Origin: Carya illinoinensis
Taxonomy: Eukaryota > Streptophyta > Magnoliopsida > Fagales > Juglandaceae
Length of the DNA: 64,000 nt
Assembly: GCF_018687715.1 (NCBI RefSeq)
Contig: NC_056766.1
Coordinates: forward strand, 23,793,501-23,857,500
Reading direction: 5' to 3'
Shown: positions 1 to 10,300 of the stretch, piece by piece
Layout: each line of letters opens with the position of its first letter
Position numbering within the stretch: position 1 is the stretch's first letter
Notes under the pieces: model-generated
What the model was told of the DNA's origin: nothing
The model's database searches: none
What the model saw: only the letters and a program-made list of their open reading frames with translations
Position numbers and translations under genes: made by a program

Positions 1-1
1 T

Positions 2-2632
2 GGATAGATGAGTAGAGAAAGAGGCAGTGGGTTTCGGTGGTGGCCATAAAATGGTGCCATCGTTTCGGGTACGACGACGGGTGATGGAGGCTTTGGACCG
101 AGTGGTCATGGGATGGGTATTTTGGAGGGAGGTGGAAGACGAAGCTGGTGAGGATGAAGGGATTGAGTGATTCGGTGCAGGGAAGTCGTGCGAAGTAGAC
201 GGCGCAGAGGAAACAGATTCTGGAGAAGGAGATGCCGAGTTAGGGTTAGGGGCAATGGGCTCATGGGCTGGGCTTTGATCATTGAGTGAGGAAAGGCTAT
301 CGGCTGGGCTGGATTGAGTAGTAGACTGATAACTCATAGATGAGGCCCGGTCTGGTAAGTGAGAAAAGAAATGTAAAGAGTTGGGCTGGGCGGGTGAGCT
401 TTGGGATTGTGATGAGGTTTGAGTTGAAGCAAAAGGGAAGAGAGTTTCATCAAAACGGACATCTCGGGAAATATATATCCGGCCAGTGGGAATGTGTAAG
501 CAGTTGTATCCTTTGTGATCAAGAGTATAGCCTAAGAAGACACAGAGTTGGGAACGCATATCTAATTTATGATGATTAAAGGGACGAAGATTGGGCCAAC
601 AGGCCGAGCCAAAAACACGTAAAAAATGATAGTCAGGTAAGGAATTAAAAAGTAATTGAAATGGAGAGAAATGATTAAGAATAGGTGTGGGCATTCTATT
701 TATGAGAAAAACTGTTGTTTGAAAAGCATCAGCCCAATATTTGATAGGGACTGAAGATTGGGCTAAAAGAGAGAGCCCAGTTTCAACAATGTGGCGATGT
801 CGCCGTTCAATGCTACCATTTTGTGCGTGAGAATATGGACAAGAAATTCGATGAGAGATGCCAAGTTTTTGTAAAATGGCATGAAAGGGACGGAATTCAC
901 CACCCCAGTCAGACTGAACGGCAATAATATTTTTAGAAAAAGTATTGTGAACGAATTTAATGAAATTAAGAAAAATTTGCGAGACATCAGATTTTGCATT
1001 TAAAGGAAAGAACCAAACATATTTCGTAAAATCATCAACAATGGAAAAATAAAACCGATAACCACTAGAGGATAGCACAGGCGCTGGTCCCCAGACATTT
1101 AAAAATAACAATTGAAAAGGAAATTGCGATTGAGAAGGGGAAGAAGGATGAGGAAGAGCATGCGATTTGGCTTGGAGACATGCCGAGCAAGTGGATGAGG
1201 TAGAGGTGGACGTGATAGGAAGATTGTGATGTCGTATGGTAAAAGAAGTGATCCGTGGAGATGGGTGACCAAGACGAGCATGCCATATAGTTGATGAAGT
1301 CTGTTCGCCTATGAAAGCATGTTGGGAGGGAAGACGAACATTCTGATCATCAGTTGGAAGTACGTACAAGCCATTCTTAACGGGGCCCTGAAGAAGTACT
1401 TCCTGGGAATGTAAATCCTTCACAAAGAAACCAGATGAGTTAAATTCAAAGAAAACTGAGTTATCTAAACAAAATTGTCTAACAGATAATAAATTGCGAG
1501 AAATCAAAGGAACATGAAGTAATTGACAGAGAAGAAAATTGCCAGATGGAGTGGGAAGTAAGCCAGAGCCAGTGTTTTGAATAGCAAGTGAGGATCCATC
1601 TCCAATTGTCACTTGGTCTTGCCCTTGATAAGCAGTGGACTCGAGATTAAGTTTGGAAAAATCTGAGGTGAAGTGTGTCGATGCAGCCGTATCAGGAAAC
1701 CAATTAGAAGAAGTAGAGGACGAATTTGGAAAATTGGTGAAATTAGCTGAGAAAGAAGAAGGAGGAGATTGATATGCATGATCAAACCGATGATAGCAGG
1801 AAACAATTGTGTGACCGACACGGTTACAGAGTTGACAAGTGGGTCGATTAGTCGGAGCGGAAGAAAAGAAGTTAGGTGGAGTTGGAGAGAAAACACGACC
1901 TCCCCTTCCACGTCGAGGACTGCGGCCACGGTTGCGATTGGAGGGAGAGAAAGAGCCTCGGGTAGTGGAGTTTGCAGTAAAAGAATTGGTGGAGAGGAGA
2001 GACATGGTCTGATGTGCAAGCCGTGATTCGTGATTAATGAGAAAACTGTAAACCTGAGAGATGGAGAGAGGATCGGGTCTTGTAGTTATGGAAGAAACTA
2101 CAGACTCAAAATCGGAACCCAGACCAGTCAAAAAATAGATGATAAATTCGGAATCAGGAAGAGGATGTCCGGCGGCATTGAGGGAAGCCGAGAGTGCCTT
2201 AGCTTTGTGAAAATAGGTAGATACTGAATCGGACCCTTTTTTGAGAGTAGCTAGTTGAAATTTTGTGTGCATGAGATGAGCTGTGGATTGAGCCGAATAG
2301 AGATTGTGAAGTGTTTCCCAGATTTGCTGAGAAGTGGAACATTCAAGAATTTGAGAAAGAACCGTATCGGTCAAGGAGGAGTAGATAGCCGACATGATGA
2401 GCTGATCTTGTAGAAGCCAGAAGGAATGATTCGGATTGGGAACATCATCGATGAGGGCAGGAGGGATTGGAGTAGTGCCGTCGACATATCCAAAAAGTTG
2501 ATTGCCACGGAGAAAGGATGTGATTTGAGCATGCCAGAGTAAGTAATTGTCGGTTGAGAGTTTGATGGTGATGAGTTGGGCAGCGGAATTAGTGATGGAG
2601 GGATTCGGAGAAGTGGTTTTTGATGGTGCCAT
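2..2632 (-). CDS. Ty1/Copia gag-protease-integrase polyprotein, open at left edge
   Basis: On the minus strand an ATG at 2632-2630 opens a frame that I read without a stop for 877 codons to the window edge. In order it shows a Copia-type gag, a CCHC zinc knuckle (CQLCNRVGHTIVSC, about 1790-1840), a protease with WFPDTAAS in place of the usual D-S/T-G-A, the GAG-pre-integrase part (WHARLGHPS) and the integrase core. Integrase keeps QSDWGGEF and NGSIERRHRH. The first catalytic acidic residue, normally in a DVWGP block, reads NVWGPAP (aat codon near 1100), an Asp-to-Asn change expected to abolish strand transfer. The frame ends in the linker before RT, so RT and RNase H lie off the left edge. 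It is a mobile-element gene and not a host gene. The long open frame suggests recent arrival. Confidence 0.9.
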   Translation of the reverse strand, partial: MAPSKTTSPNPSITNSAAQLITIKLSTDNYLLWHAQITSFLRGNQLFGYVDGTTPIPPALIDDVPNPNHSFWLLQDQLIMSAIYSSLTDTVLSQILECSTSQQIWETLHNLYSAQSTAHLMHTKFQLATLKKGSDSVSTYFHKAKALSASLNAAGHPLPDSEFIIYFLTGLGSDFESVVSSITTRPDPLSISQVYSFLINHESRLAHQTMSLLSTNSFTANSTTRGSFSPSNRNRGRSPRRGRGGRVFSPTPPNFFSSAPTNRPTCQLCNRVGHTIVSCYHRFDHAYQSPPSSFSANFTNFPNSSSTSSNWFPDTAASTHFTSDFSKLNLESTAYQGQDQVTIGDGSSLAIQNTGSGLLPTPSGNFLLCQLLHVPLISRNLLSVRQFCLDNSVFFEFNSSGFFVKDLHSQEVLLQGPVKNGLYVLPTDDQNVRLPSQHAFIGEQTSSTIWHARLGHPSPRITSFTIRHHNLPITSTSTSSTCSACLQAKSHALPHPSSPSQSQFPFQLLFLNVWGPAPVLSSSGYRFYFSIVDDFTKYVWFFPLNAKSDVSQIFLNFIKFVHNTFSKNIIAVQSDWGGEFRPFHAILQKLGISHRISCPYSHAQNGSIERRHRHIVETGLSLLAQSSVPIKYWADAFQTTVFLINRMPTPILNHFSPFQLLFNSLPDYHFLRVFGSACWPNLRPFNHHKLDMRSQLCVFLGYTLDHKGYNCLHIPTGRIYISRDVRFDETLFPFASTQTSSQSQSSPAQPNSLHFFSHLPDRASSMSYQSTTQSSPADSLSSLNDQSPAHEPIAPNPNSASPSPESVSSAPSTSHDFPAPNHSIPSSSPASSSTSLQNTHPMTTRSKASITRRRTRNDGTILWPPPKPTASFSTHLS

Positions 2633-2670
2633 GATGATCGGAGAAAGAAAAATGGGCGTTGGCCCTTTCA

Positions 2671-2684
2671 GGCTCTCGATACCA
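2671..2684 (-). other. Primer-binding site of the left-edge Copia
   Basis: The minus strand reads TGGTATCGAGAGCC, one base away from the initiator Met-tRNA primer site TGGTATCAGAGCC common in plant Copia elements. It lies between the LTR edge (TTTAAACA) and the gag ATG, 38 bases upstream of that ATG, as expected for an LTR element. Confidence 0.8.
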
Positions 2685-3027
2685 TGTTTAAACCAACTAG
2701 AGAATATATGTATCCTAGGTGTTTGTAGAAATGCATTACAGAGAGAATTCTTGAACAAGAGTATTCTTCCTATATTGAATATTCCTCAATACAGTAATGC
2801 CCATATTTATAGAACAAGTGCAGCGGTTACATCAAGGATAATTCTAGAAGATTCTATAATATTCTTGATGGAGCAAATTCCCAATATTCTTATGGAGCAG
2901 AGTCTGTTATGAGATGCTGTGCAGCAGGTGCAATGGACGTGGCATTCGGTTGAGAGCATACAGCTGGTGCTTGTGAGGTGTTATTGTCTAAGGCAGGTGT
3001 AGGTGCTCTAATAATTGGAAATGCACA
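2685..3027 (-). repeat. 5' LTR of the left-edge Copia, outer end approximate
   Basis: The inner edge is firm: on the minus strand the LTR ends in ACA directly before the primer-binding site. A minus-strand CTATAAATA box near 2810 fits an LTR promoter. The outer edge is inferred only from a TG start (minus strand TGTGCATTTCC) at about 3027. The partner LTR lies outside the window, so neither the LTR length nor a target duplication can be checked. Confidence 0.55.
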
Positions 3028-3435
3028 GGTTGGTGCTCATATCTTTCTTTTACTTAATTTCATTTATTTTTTATTTCATTGAAAGGCCACTTCTGCGAAT
3101 AAAAAAAGCATATAGTAGTATGCACTCGCTGAATTAAGCTCAATAATATTCTATAATGCTATATATATAGGTAATAAGCTTGCTAGTTTATAACCTGCAC
3201 AACAGAATATATATTGCTAGGTAATATACTGAGGGCGCTTTTCAATAAACTTGGGCCGGAGTTACTCTAAGACATGTGACCTTCGTCTCTTAAAAAAAAA
3301 ACAAGAATATTGCTAGGTAATTACCTAAGTTAACTTGCTTTCTAGGAGTGCTAGCTTTTTATTTTTAGAGAAAAACTTTTTGAGAGAAAAACATATCTTT
3401 ATTCATAAAATCAATATTAAGGAAGAATACAAAGA
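3028..3435. other. Intergenic, AT-rich, no gene seen
   Basis: This stretch has short homopolymers and TATATA runs. I see no coding similarity on either strand, and it separates the left-edge Copia from the LINE scrap. Confidence 0.5.
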
Positions 3436-3439
3436 GGAA

Positions 3440-3920
3440 TCTCATGGAGATCAATTTTGACCCCTACAAAGCCCCAAAGCGTCTTTGCATAAGGCATGTG
3501 ATGCCTTATTGCAATCCCTCCCAACATGTTCCACTGACCATTAATATTCTAAACCTGCCAAAATCTCCAAGATTTTGCTATAAACATTCCACAACAAGTG
3601 TATCATCAACTTGTTGCTTTTTAATCCTTTCAATAACTTGCAGAGAATCTCCTTCCAAGATGACTTTCTTAAAGCCTAGCTCCTCAATGAATTTGAATGC
3701 ATAAAATGCAGCAATGGTCTCGGCTAGTATAGGATCAGGATATAAGTCATAATTCCTCCTCAATGTGCCTTTCACAGAGCCCTCCCAGCCACGAATGATG
3801 GCTCTAAAACTAGCCTTGCAATTGATTTTATTCACTGCCACATCCCAATTGACCTTATAAACATTAGTTGGTGGAACCCGCCAAGTTGAGGGGACTTGAT
3901 CATTTGTATTTGCAGGAGTG
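3440..3920 (-). pseudogene. LINE-type RNase H domain fragment
   Basis: Minus-strand translation from about 3918 reads a WRVPPTNVYKVNWD-like entry, then an RNase H-like fold with AETIAAFYAFKFIEELG and KKVILEGDSLQVIERI. This pattern is typical of the C-terminal RNase H domain (RVT_3 type) of plant L1 LINEs. The longest clean frame is 3578-3841. The reading breaks below 3578, and a minus-strand ATGAATAAAGAT-type 3' end near 3395-3410 fits a LINE tail. No RT or endonuclease is adjacent, so it is a 5'-truncated remnant. Host genes can also carry stand-alone RNase H domains, but the breaks make that unlikely. Confidence 0.7.
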
Positions 3921-4341
3921 CTAGCTTTTGATGTGATCGATGTATCATATATGCTTATTAAGTTCTATATTCAAACTCCTAACGGCCCTTTTTATTGGGT
4001 TTAAATGCTAACCCATAAATATTCTGTTTGCTTGTCCATTCCTCGGATTACTACTGCTGGTTTTCTCATCAAAACTGGAATATTATGAACAAAAGACTGC
4101 CATTTTCAGCGTTATTAAGTTTGGTGGTTAGACGTGGCTGAAGAAACAGTTATGTTTCAACGCATGATCTTGTCATCTACAAATTAAACAAGACGATCAA
4201 TTGCTAATTTTGGAGTTAGAATGTTGATAAAATGATCGAGTTAATTTATTAATTATATTCTATAAATTTAAGCTTTTTGAGATTATAATATGTCAGTAAT
4301 ATTTGATCGATGAACGCGTACGTTAAACTTTTGCTTGGCAG

Positions 4342-7300
4342 ACATACATGCAATTGAAAACTGAAAGGTCGGAAGAGATTATACAAAAGATGAGAATTAA
4401 AGAACGGGAAATAGAGTTGTGGATTTCCAATCACAAGCTCGATGTGAAGATAAAACAGGAAATCATATCCTGCATGCAGCTTGCACTAGAAGACAATAAA
4501 GATGTTGATCCACAGAATCCGCTCGCTCATCTTCATCCCGAACTTAGAAAGAAGATTAAGCGCCAAATATGCTTGCCCTTGCTAAAGAATGTGAGTCCAT
4601 TATTCTTCTTTCGCTCCCTTTTTTTTTTTTTTTCTTGGATATAGTAATTCAGGTTCGATTTTGATGGTAAAAATGATCATAAAAATAGTTAATTCTTAAA
4701 GCAATTCAACCCTATTAATGTAAAATCTGGACACCCCAAATCCCCTACATGATCAGTTTGAGTTTGCATCATTCTCACTAGGTTAGAGAAAATTTGTCTT
4801 CAAATTCTAAATTTTTTTACTTCAATCTTTTCGATGCCCAATTAAACCATTCTTTATTTTCTTTTGTAATCTGATCCCAATAATCATGGTAAAATTGAAA
4901 TTAACTTCATGACTAGCTCAAAATTAAAACATATTTAGCATCTTGCACTCCAAAATTAAATTTCTTTTCAATATTTCAAATCCAAGAATAATATTTAGCA
5001 TAAGAGAATTTATGAAAAAAAAAAAAAAAAAAAACTCCAAGAAAATTGACATAATTAATTGTTTCAAAAGTTGCTCTATCTTCAAACTTCAAATTTTCAC
5101 CATCTTCTTTCTCAAAATTTTCTATGTTTTCCATAATAATAGTTACCATCTCCACCTGGTTATCTTTGTCAAGATATATATTGTAGATAAGTGTAGAGTT
5201 CCAATTTATGGAAGAATCCTCCTCAAAGTCATCTTGGTCAGAGTAATCCACTCAAAGTCATGTAACAATTTAGCGAAACCTTCAGCTTGCAAAATAATAA
5301 GAAATTCTGGCAAATTAACTTTGAGGCCTAGGTTTTAATGTTGTTCCTCCCCGACCATGGTACTATCAAAATTGAGCATGATTATGATACGGAATCTCAA
5401 AGCTAGAGTAACAATCATGGTCGTCTATCGGATCTTTCATGTTTTGCGCCTTTAGACACTAGGTTAATTCTGCTATCTCCTTCTGTTACGATCACAGTAA
5501 GGGACTTTCTCATTTTGAACGTGCCTATGCACCATGACCTCTACCACTAGCCATTAAACTTGATGAGAAATCACCTCGGGAAAACGCTAAAGCTTTGATG
5601 TTAACTGACATTAGACATAATTAGAATTATTTTGATTGCTAGTTAATAAACAAAAATTAGGAAGTGAGATTAAAAAAATATGCAACACAAAAGAAAACTC
5701 TGAAAAATATTGATTAATAATGAAATTTAAAATTATTTAATGAAGCCAATAAGCCGTGCTTAATTAGCTTCAAAATTCAAATTAAAATCATGATTAAACA
5801 ATAAATCTGCCAAAATCGAAATCAAACTCAGTTCAAAAATTGGAAATGAAATATTTTTTAAAATGGCAAAAATTAAGGTAAGTAGATAATTAGGGGGAAA
5901 ACAACTAATATTGCCCTAATACAAGGAAGATTCGGCATATATTGCTTCATTTGCACATATTTACTTTCTTGAGGTAGTTGAACACTATCAACGTAAAATA
6001 TGATCCCGGATCACTGGCATTAGTTTGGGTTTGCATCATTTATTACTGATCCAAATTGTTAATTGATGGGGCCGCCCATGTGGGCAGACCCACCTTTTTC
6101 CTGTTTCACCTAACGCATGGCTTTAAGCCATGCGTTAAATGACTTGCATGCGTTGCATGCAGAGGCTGGCCTTTGAGGCCAGCCATGTAGGGGCTATAAA
6201 AAGCCCCCCCCCCCCTCTGGTGATAAGTGCATACGGTGAACGCAGAAAACTTCACAAAAACTCTCTTTTTTATTCTCTCTTAAGTAGTATTTAGGCTGTG
6301 GAGTGTTAAAGCGTTACTCTGGTTTTATACTACGTAGTACGCTTTACCACCAAGTCAAAACTCTTGTCAATCTGGAGAAACTTGTGGAGCAACTTTACAA
6401 GCTGGGCTTGAGGTACTTTCCGCTGTGCTTTCTAACAATTGGTATCAGAGCCATTTAATTATTGCTTCCAGTTTCTTTGATGTAAACTGTGCCTTTTTTT
6501 TTGCGCATATGTGATGCTGCAGTATTTTTTTTAATAAAATATATATATATATGGCCGAAGCCGCTGCAGTGGTGCAGCGCTCACCACCCACACACGATGG
6601 TGCAGCGCGCACCGTAGGGTGCTGCGCGGCACCACTACAAACGGTGCTGCGTGCACCACGGTGCAGCAAACACCGGTGAGAGCCCACGGTGCACGGAGCA
6701 TCGTGGGGGCACCACGACGGTGCTGTAAGCACCGCCTCGGTGCTGCGCGCACCAGGATGGTGCTGCGCGCACCTGAGGGGTGCTGCCAGCACCAGAACCG
6801 CGACGACTCGGTGCTGCACACCGTGAGGTGCTGCGCGCACCAGAGCAGCGCCGGCTCGGTGCTGCATGCACTAGAGCAGCGCTAGCTCGGTGCTGCGCGC
6901 ACCGTGAGGTGCTGCCAGCACCACCTGCGAGCACCGTGCGCCCACCACGGTGTCGTGCGCACCAGCAGGTGCCCACGGTGCTCCGTGCACCGTGGGGGCA
7001 CCATGCAGCACCACCTCGGTCCTGGGCGCACTAGAGGGGTGCTGCCAGCACCGGCTCGGTGCTGCGCGCACCGTGAGGTGCTGCGCCAGAGCAGCACTGG
7101 CTCTGTGCAGCGGTGCTGCGCCAGAGCAGCACCAGCTCGGTGCAACGCGCACCGCTCGGTGCTGCGCGCATCGTGAGGTGCTGCCAGCACCACCTAGGTG
7201 CTGCGGCAGCACCCAGCTTCCTTTGGAAGCGATTTCCGGCGATCGGGGGCGCCGGTGATGTCCAAAAGCAGCAGCTAGAAATTTTTTTTAGAGTTACTGT

Positions 7301-10300
7301 TCACGTGAACAATAACTCGCGGGAGGAAGAAGATGACTTGAGTCATCTATCCTCTGATGGGCCAGGCTGGGCTTGGGCCCTTTGGGCCACTTTGTTTTGG
7401 GTTTAAGCAGAATAAAAGGAATGGGCTGTTTTTTTAAGCCCAGAATTTTTTTTCTGTATTTTTTTTAAACCCGAGAAAAAAGAAAAAAAAAAAATTGGCA
7501 TGATTCAATATATGTTTAGATATATTGTTATATTACATGTGATCTTTTATTTAATAATGAGATTAAATGTGATAACATGTGAATATTTGTTTTCATGCTA
7601 TTTTTTTTCCATAATGTTATATTACATGTGATCTTTTATTTAATTTTGAGATTAAATGTGATAACATGTATGTGTGTATTGAACATGTGGAAATATGATT
7701 ATTTTATCATCTATGAAAGCTGGGTTTGAGACTTGAATGTTTAGACATTAGTCTCTATTTCTTTCAGTGATAAAATAGAAAATCCCATTAAGTAGTCTTA
7801 GTTAAAATTGTCAGTGTGAATGATAGGCTGAAAGAATTGCAGTGACCCCAGTAAGAACTGTAAATGCACTGTATAGCCAAAAGACCATGGTGACCCCAAT
7901 AAGAACTGTAAATGCACTGATGGAACAAGAAAAATGGACTGTAATGGTCTCATATGAACCATCTTTGTAGACTGGCCCAACAGGTTGCCATGGTCTGGGT
8001 AGCTGTCCTTGTAGATTGGCCCAAAAGGTTACTGCAGGTTTTAGTAAGTTATGTATTTACATGTGACTAGATCTAGATGACTACTTAAGATAGTGGGAGT
8101 ATGGTTGAGATTTATGATGATAAATTCTCCCATATTCGTTTTTTTAAAAAATTTGCGCGGGAATTGAGCTAGAAATCTAATAATTGGATATTGTGGCGCA
8201 AGAGATGATTTTGAAGCCTAGCGATTTTTCGATCTTGCGACATGTCTAAATTATTATTTTTCTAACTTGAAAGGACGCGGCAGATTTCTTAGGTGTGTGA
8301 ATAATATCCCGTCTTTGCGCATTGTAGTAAAATGGCATCCAAGAGTATTGTTGCCGACTTAAACAAAGGGGAGAAATTAGATGGGGAAAACTATGACATA
8401 TGGCATCGCAAGATCCAATATGTCTTAGATGAGCAAGAGGTCTTGGAGGCCTTATCTCACACTCTTACTAAGCCCGGGGAAGGGAACTCGGAACAACACA
8501 AGATAGATCAACAAGCCTATACCCAATAGGCTAAGAAAAATCGGTGCGCACACATAATTATGTTAAGCAGCATGCACAATGATCTAATGTGTGAGTTCGA
8601 GGTCTATGACACTGCCCAAAGCATGTGGGATGCTTTGAAGTTGAAGTTTGGTGGAACTTCAGCCACTAGGTTGCGTGGATTAACCATGAGGTTTGACTCC
8701 TATAAATTGCGCTCTGACCACACGATGAAGCAGCATCTTAGGGCTATGTCAACTATGATCCGTGAACTTAGGTCGGCAGGAAACAACCTGACAGATGAAC
8801 AGCAAGTACAGGCAGTGATAAGATCACTACCGAATTCTTGGGAGAATATGAGCCAGAACTTGATGCATAACGAGAATATCAAAGACTTTGATGATGTCTC
8901 GCGTCACTTGGAATTGGAGGCTGAGAGCCTAGAGGCTGCTAAGCCCAATCATACGGCCTATGTGGCTAATGCTGGTTCGCGCAAGGCATCAAGGCCTAAG
9001 CGCAAGAAGTCCAAGAATGGAGTAGCCGCTGGACATATTAAAAAAGTGTCAGGAATTTCTCAGCGCACCAAGAGGGACAAGCGCGGGAAAAACAAGTTAA
9101 AATTAGAGTGCTTCAACTGCGGAAAGATTGGCCACTTCGCTCGTGACTGCACTGAGCCGAAGAAGGTACACTCTGACTTTTCTCGCATTGTTTTTGTAAC
9201 TAGCCATGTGATGGTTGCTGAATCCTATCCTTTGTGGACTGTTGATTCAGGAGCGACCGAGCACATAGCGCGAGATAGAGTCGAATTTGTGGAGTATCGC
9301 CGGATTTCAACTGGGAGCCGTGATATCAAAGTGGGGAATGGAGCTAGCGTGGAGGTACTGGGACTTGGTACCTACAAGCTGGACTTGCGGGGTGGCCGCA
9401 CTCTTTTCCTCCACAATGTGCTATATGCTCCCAAGATCCGACGAAACTTACTTTCAGTTGTTACTCTATTGAAACTTGGTTTTCGAATTGTTTTTGAAAA
9501 CAATTATGTTTCCTTGCTTTTGGGGCATGTGTTTTATGGCAAAGCTTTTCTTCAAGACAGTTTTATGATATTGGATTTGGTTTATTCTAATATAAATGAA
9601 TCCATTGCTTTTCTTTCTTCATCAATTGATAATTTGGATTCATACACATGGCATGCTAGGCTTGGCCATATAGGGCAAGATAGAATGACTCGATTAGCTA
9701 GAGAAGGCCTAATAGGCAATCTCGCTAAGGTCATCTTGCCCACGTGTGAACATTGTCTAATGGGAAAAGCTAAGAGAAAACCGTTTGGAAAAGCCACTAG
9801 GGCATCTTTTCCACTGCAATTAGTCCACTCAGACATCTGTGGTCCAATGAGTGTGAGGGCAAGACACGGAGGTGTCTACTTCATCACCTTTATAGATGAT
9901 TTTTCACGTTACGGTCATGTCTACTTAATCTCCCATAAGTCTGAAGCATTGGAATGTTTTAGGCGATATCTAAGAATGGTCGAGAATCAGTTAGATAAGA
10001 GTTTAAAGACTCTAAGAACTGACCGAGGACGAGAATATCTCTCTGAGCAATTTAAAAGGCTTTGTGATGAAAAAGGAATCAAAAGACAGTTAACGATGCC
10101 AAGTACGCCACAGCAAAATGGCGTGGCGGAAAGGAGAAATCGAACATTGCTTGAGATGGTTAGGTCAATGATGGCGCAAGCAAACCTACCAATTTCTTTT
10201 TGGGGGGATGCACTTTTGACTGCTGCCTACATTCTTAACCGAGTGCCCTCCAAATCAGTAACTTCCACCCCATATGAACTATGGACCGGCGAGAAACCCA

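Noticed and set aside
1609..2227. Frames at 1609-2019 (minus), 1769-2026 and 2030-2227 (plus)
   Set aside because: Shadows of the minus-strand Copia polyprotein in other frames.
6445..7406. Overlapping frames of 84-140 codons on both strands rich in Ala, His, Arg, Cys
   Set aside because: They arise because the GC-rich hairpin repeat lacks AT-rich stop codons. Repetitive peptides occur in several frames at once and none resembles a known protein.
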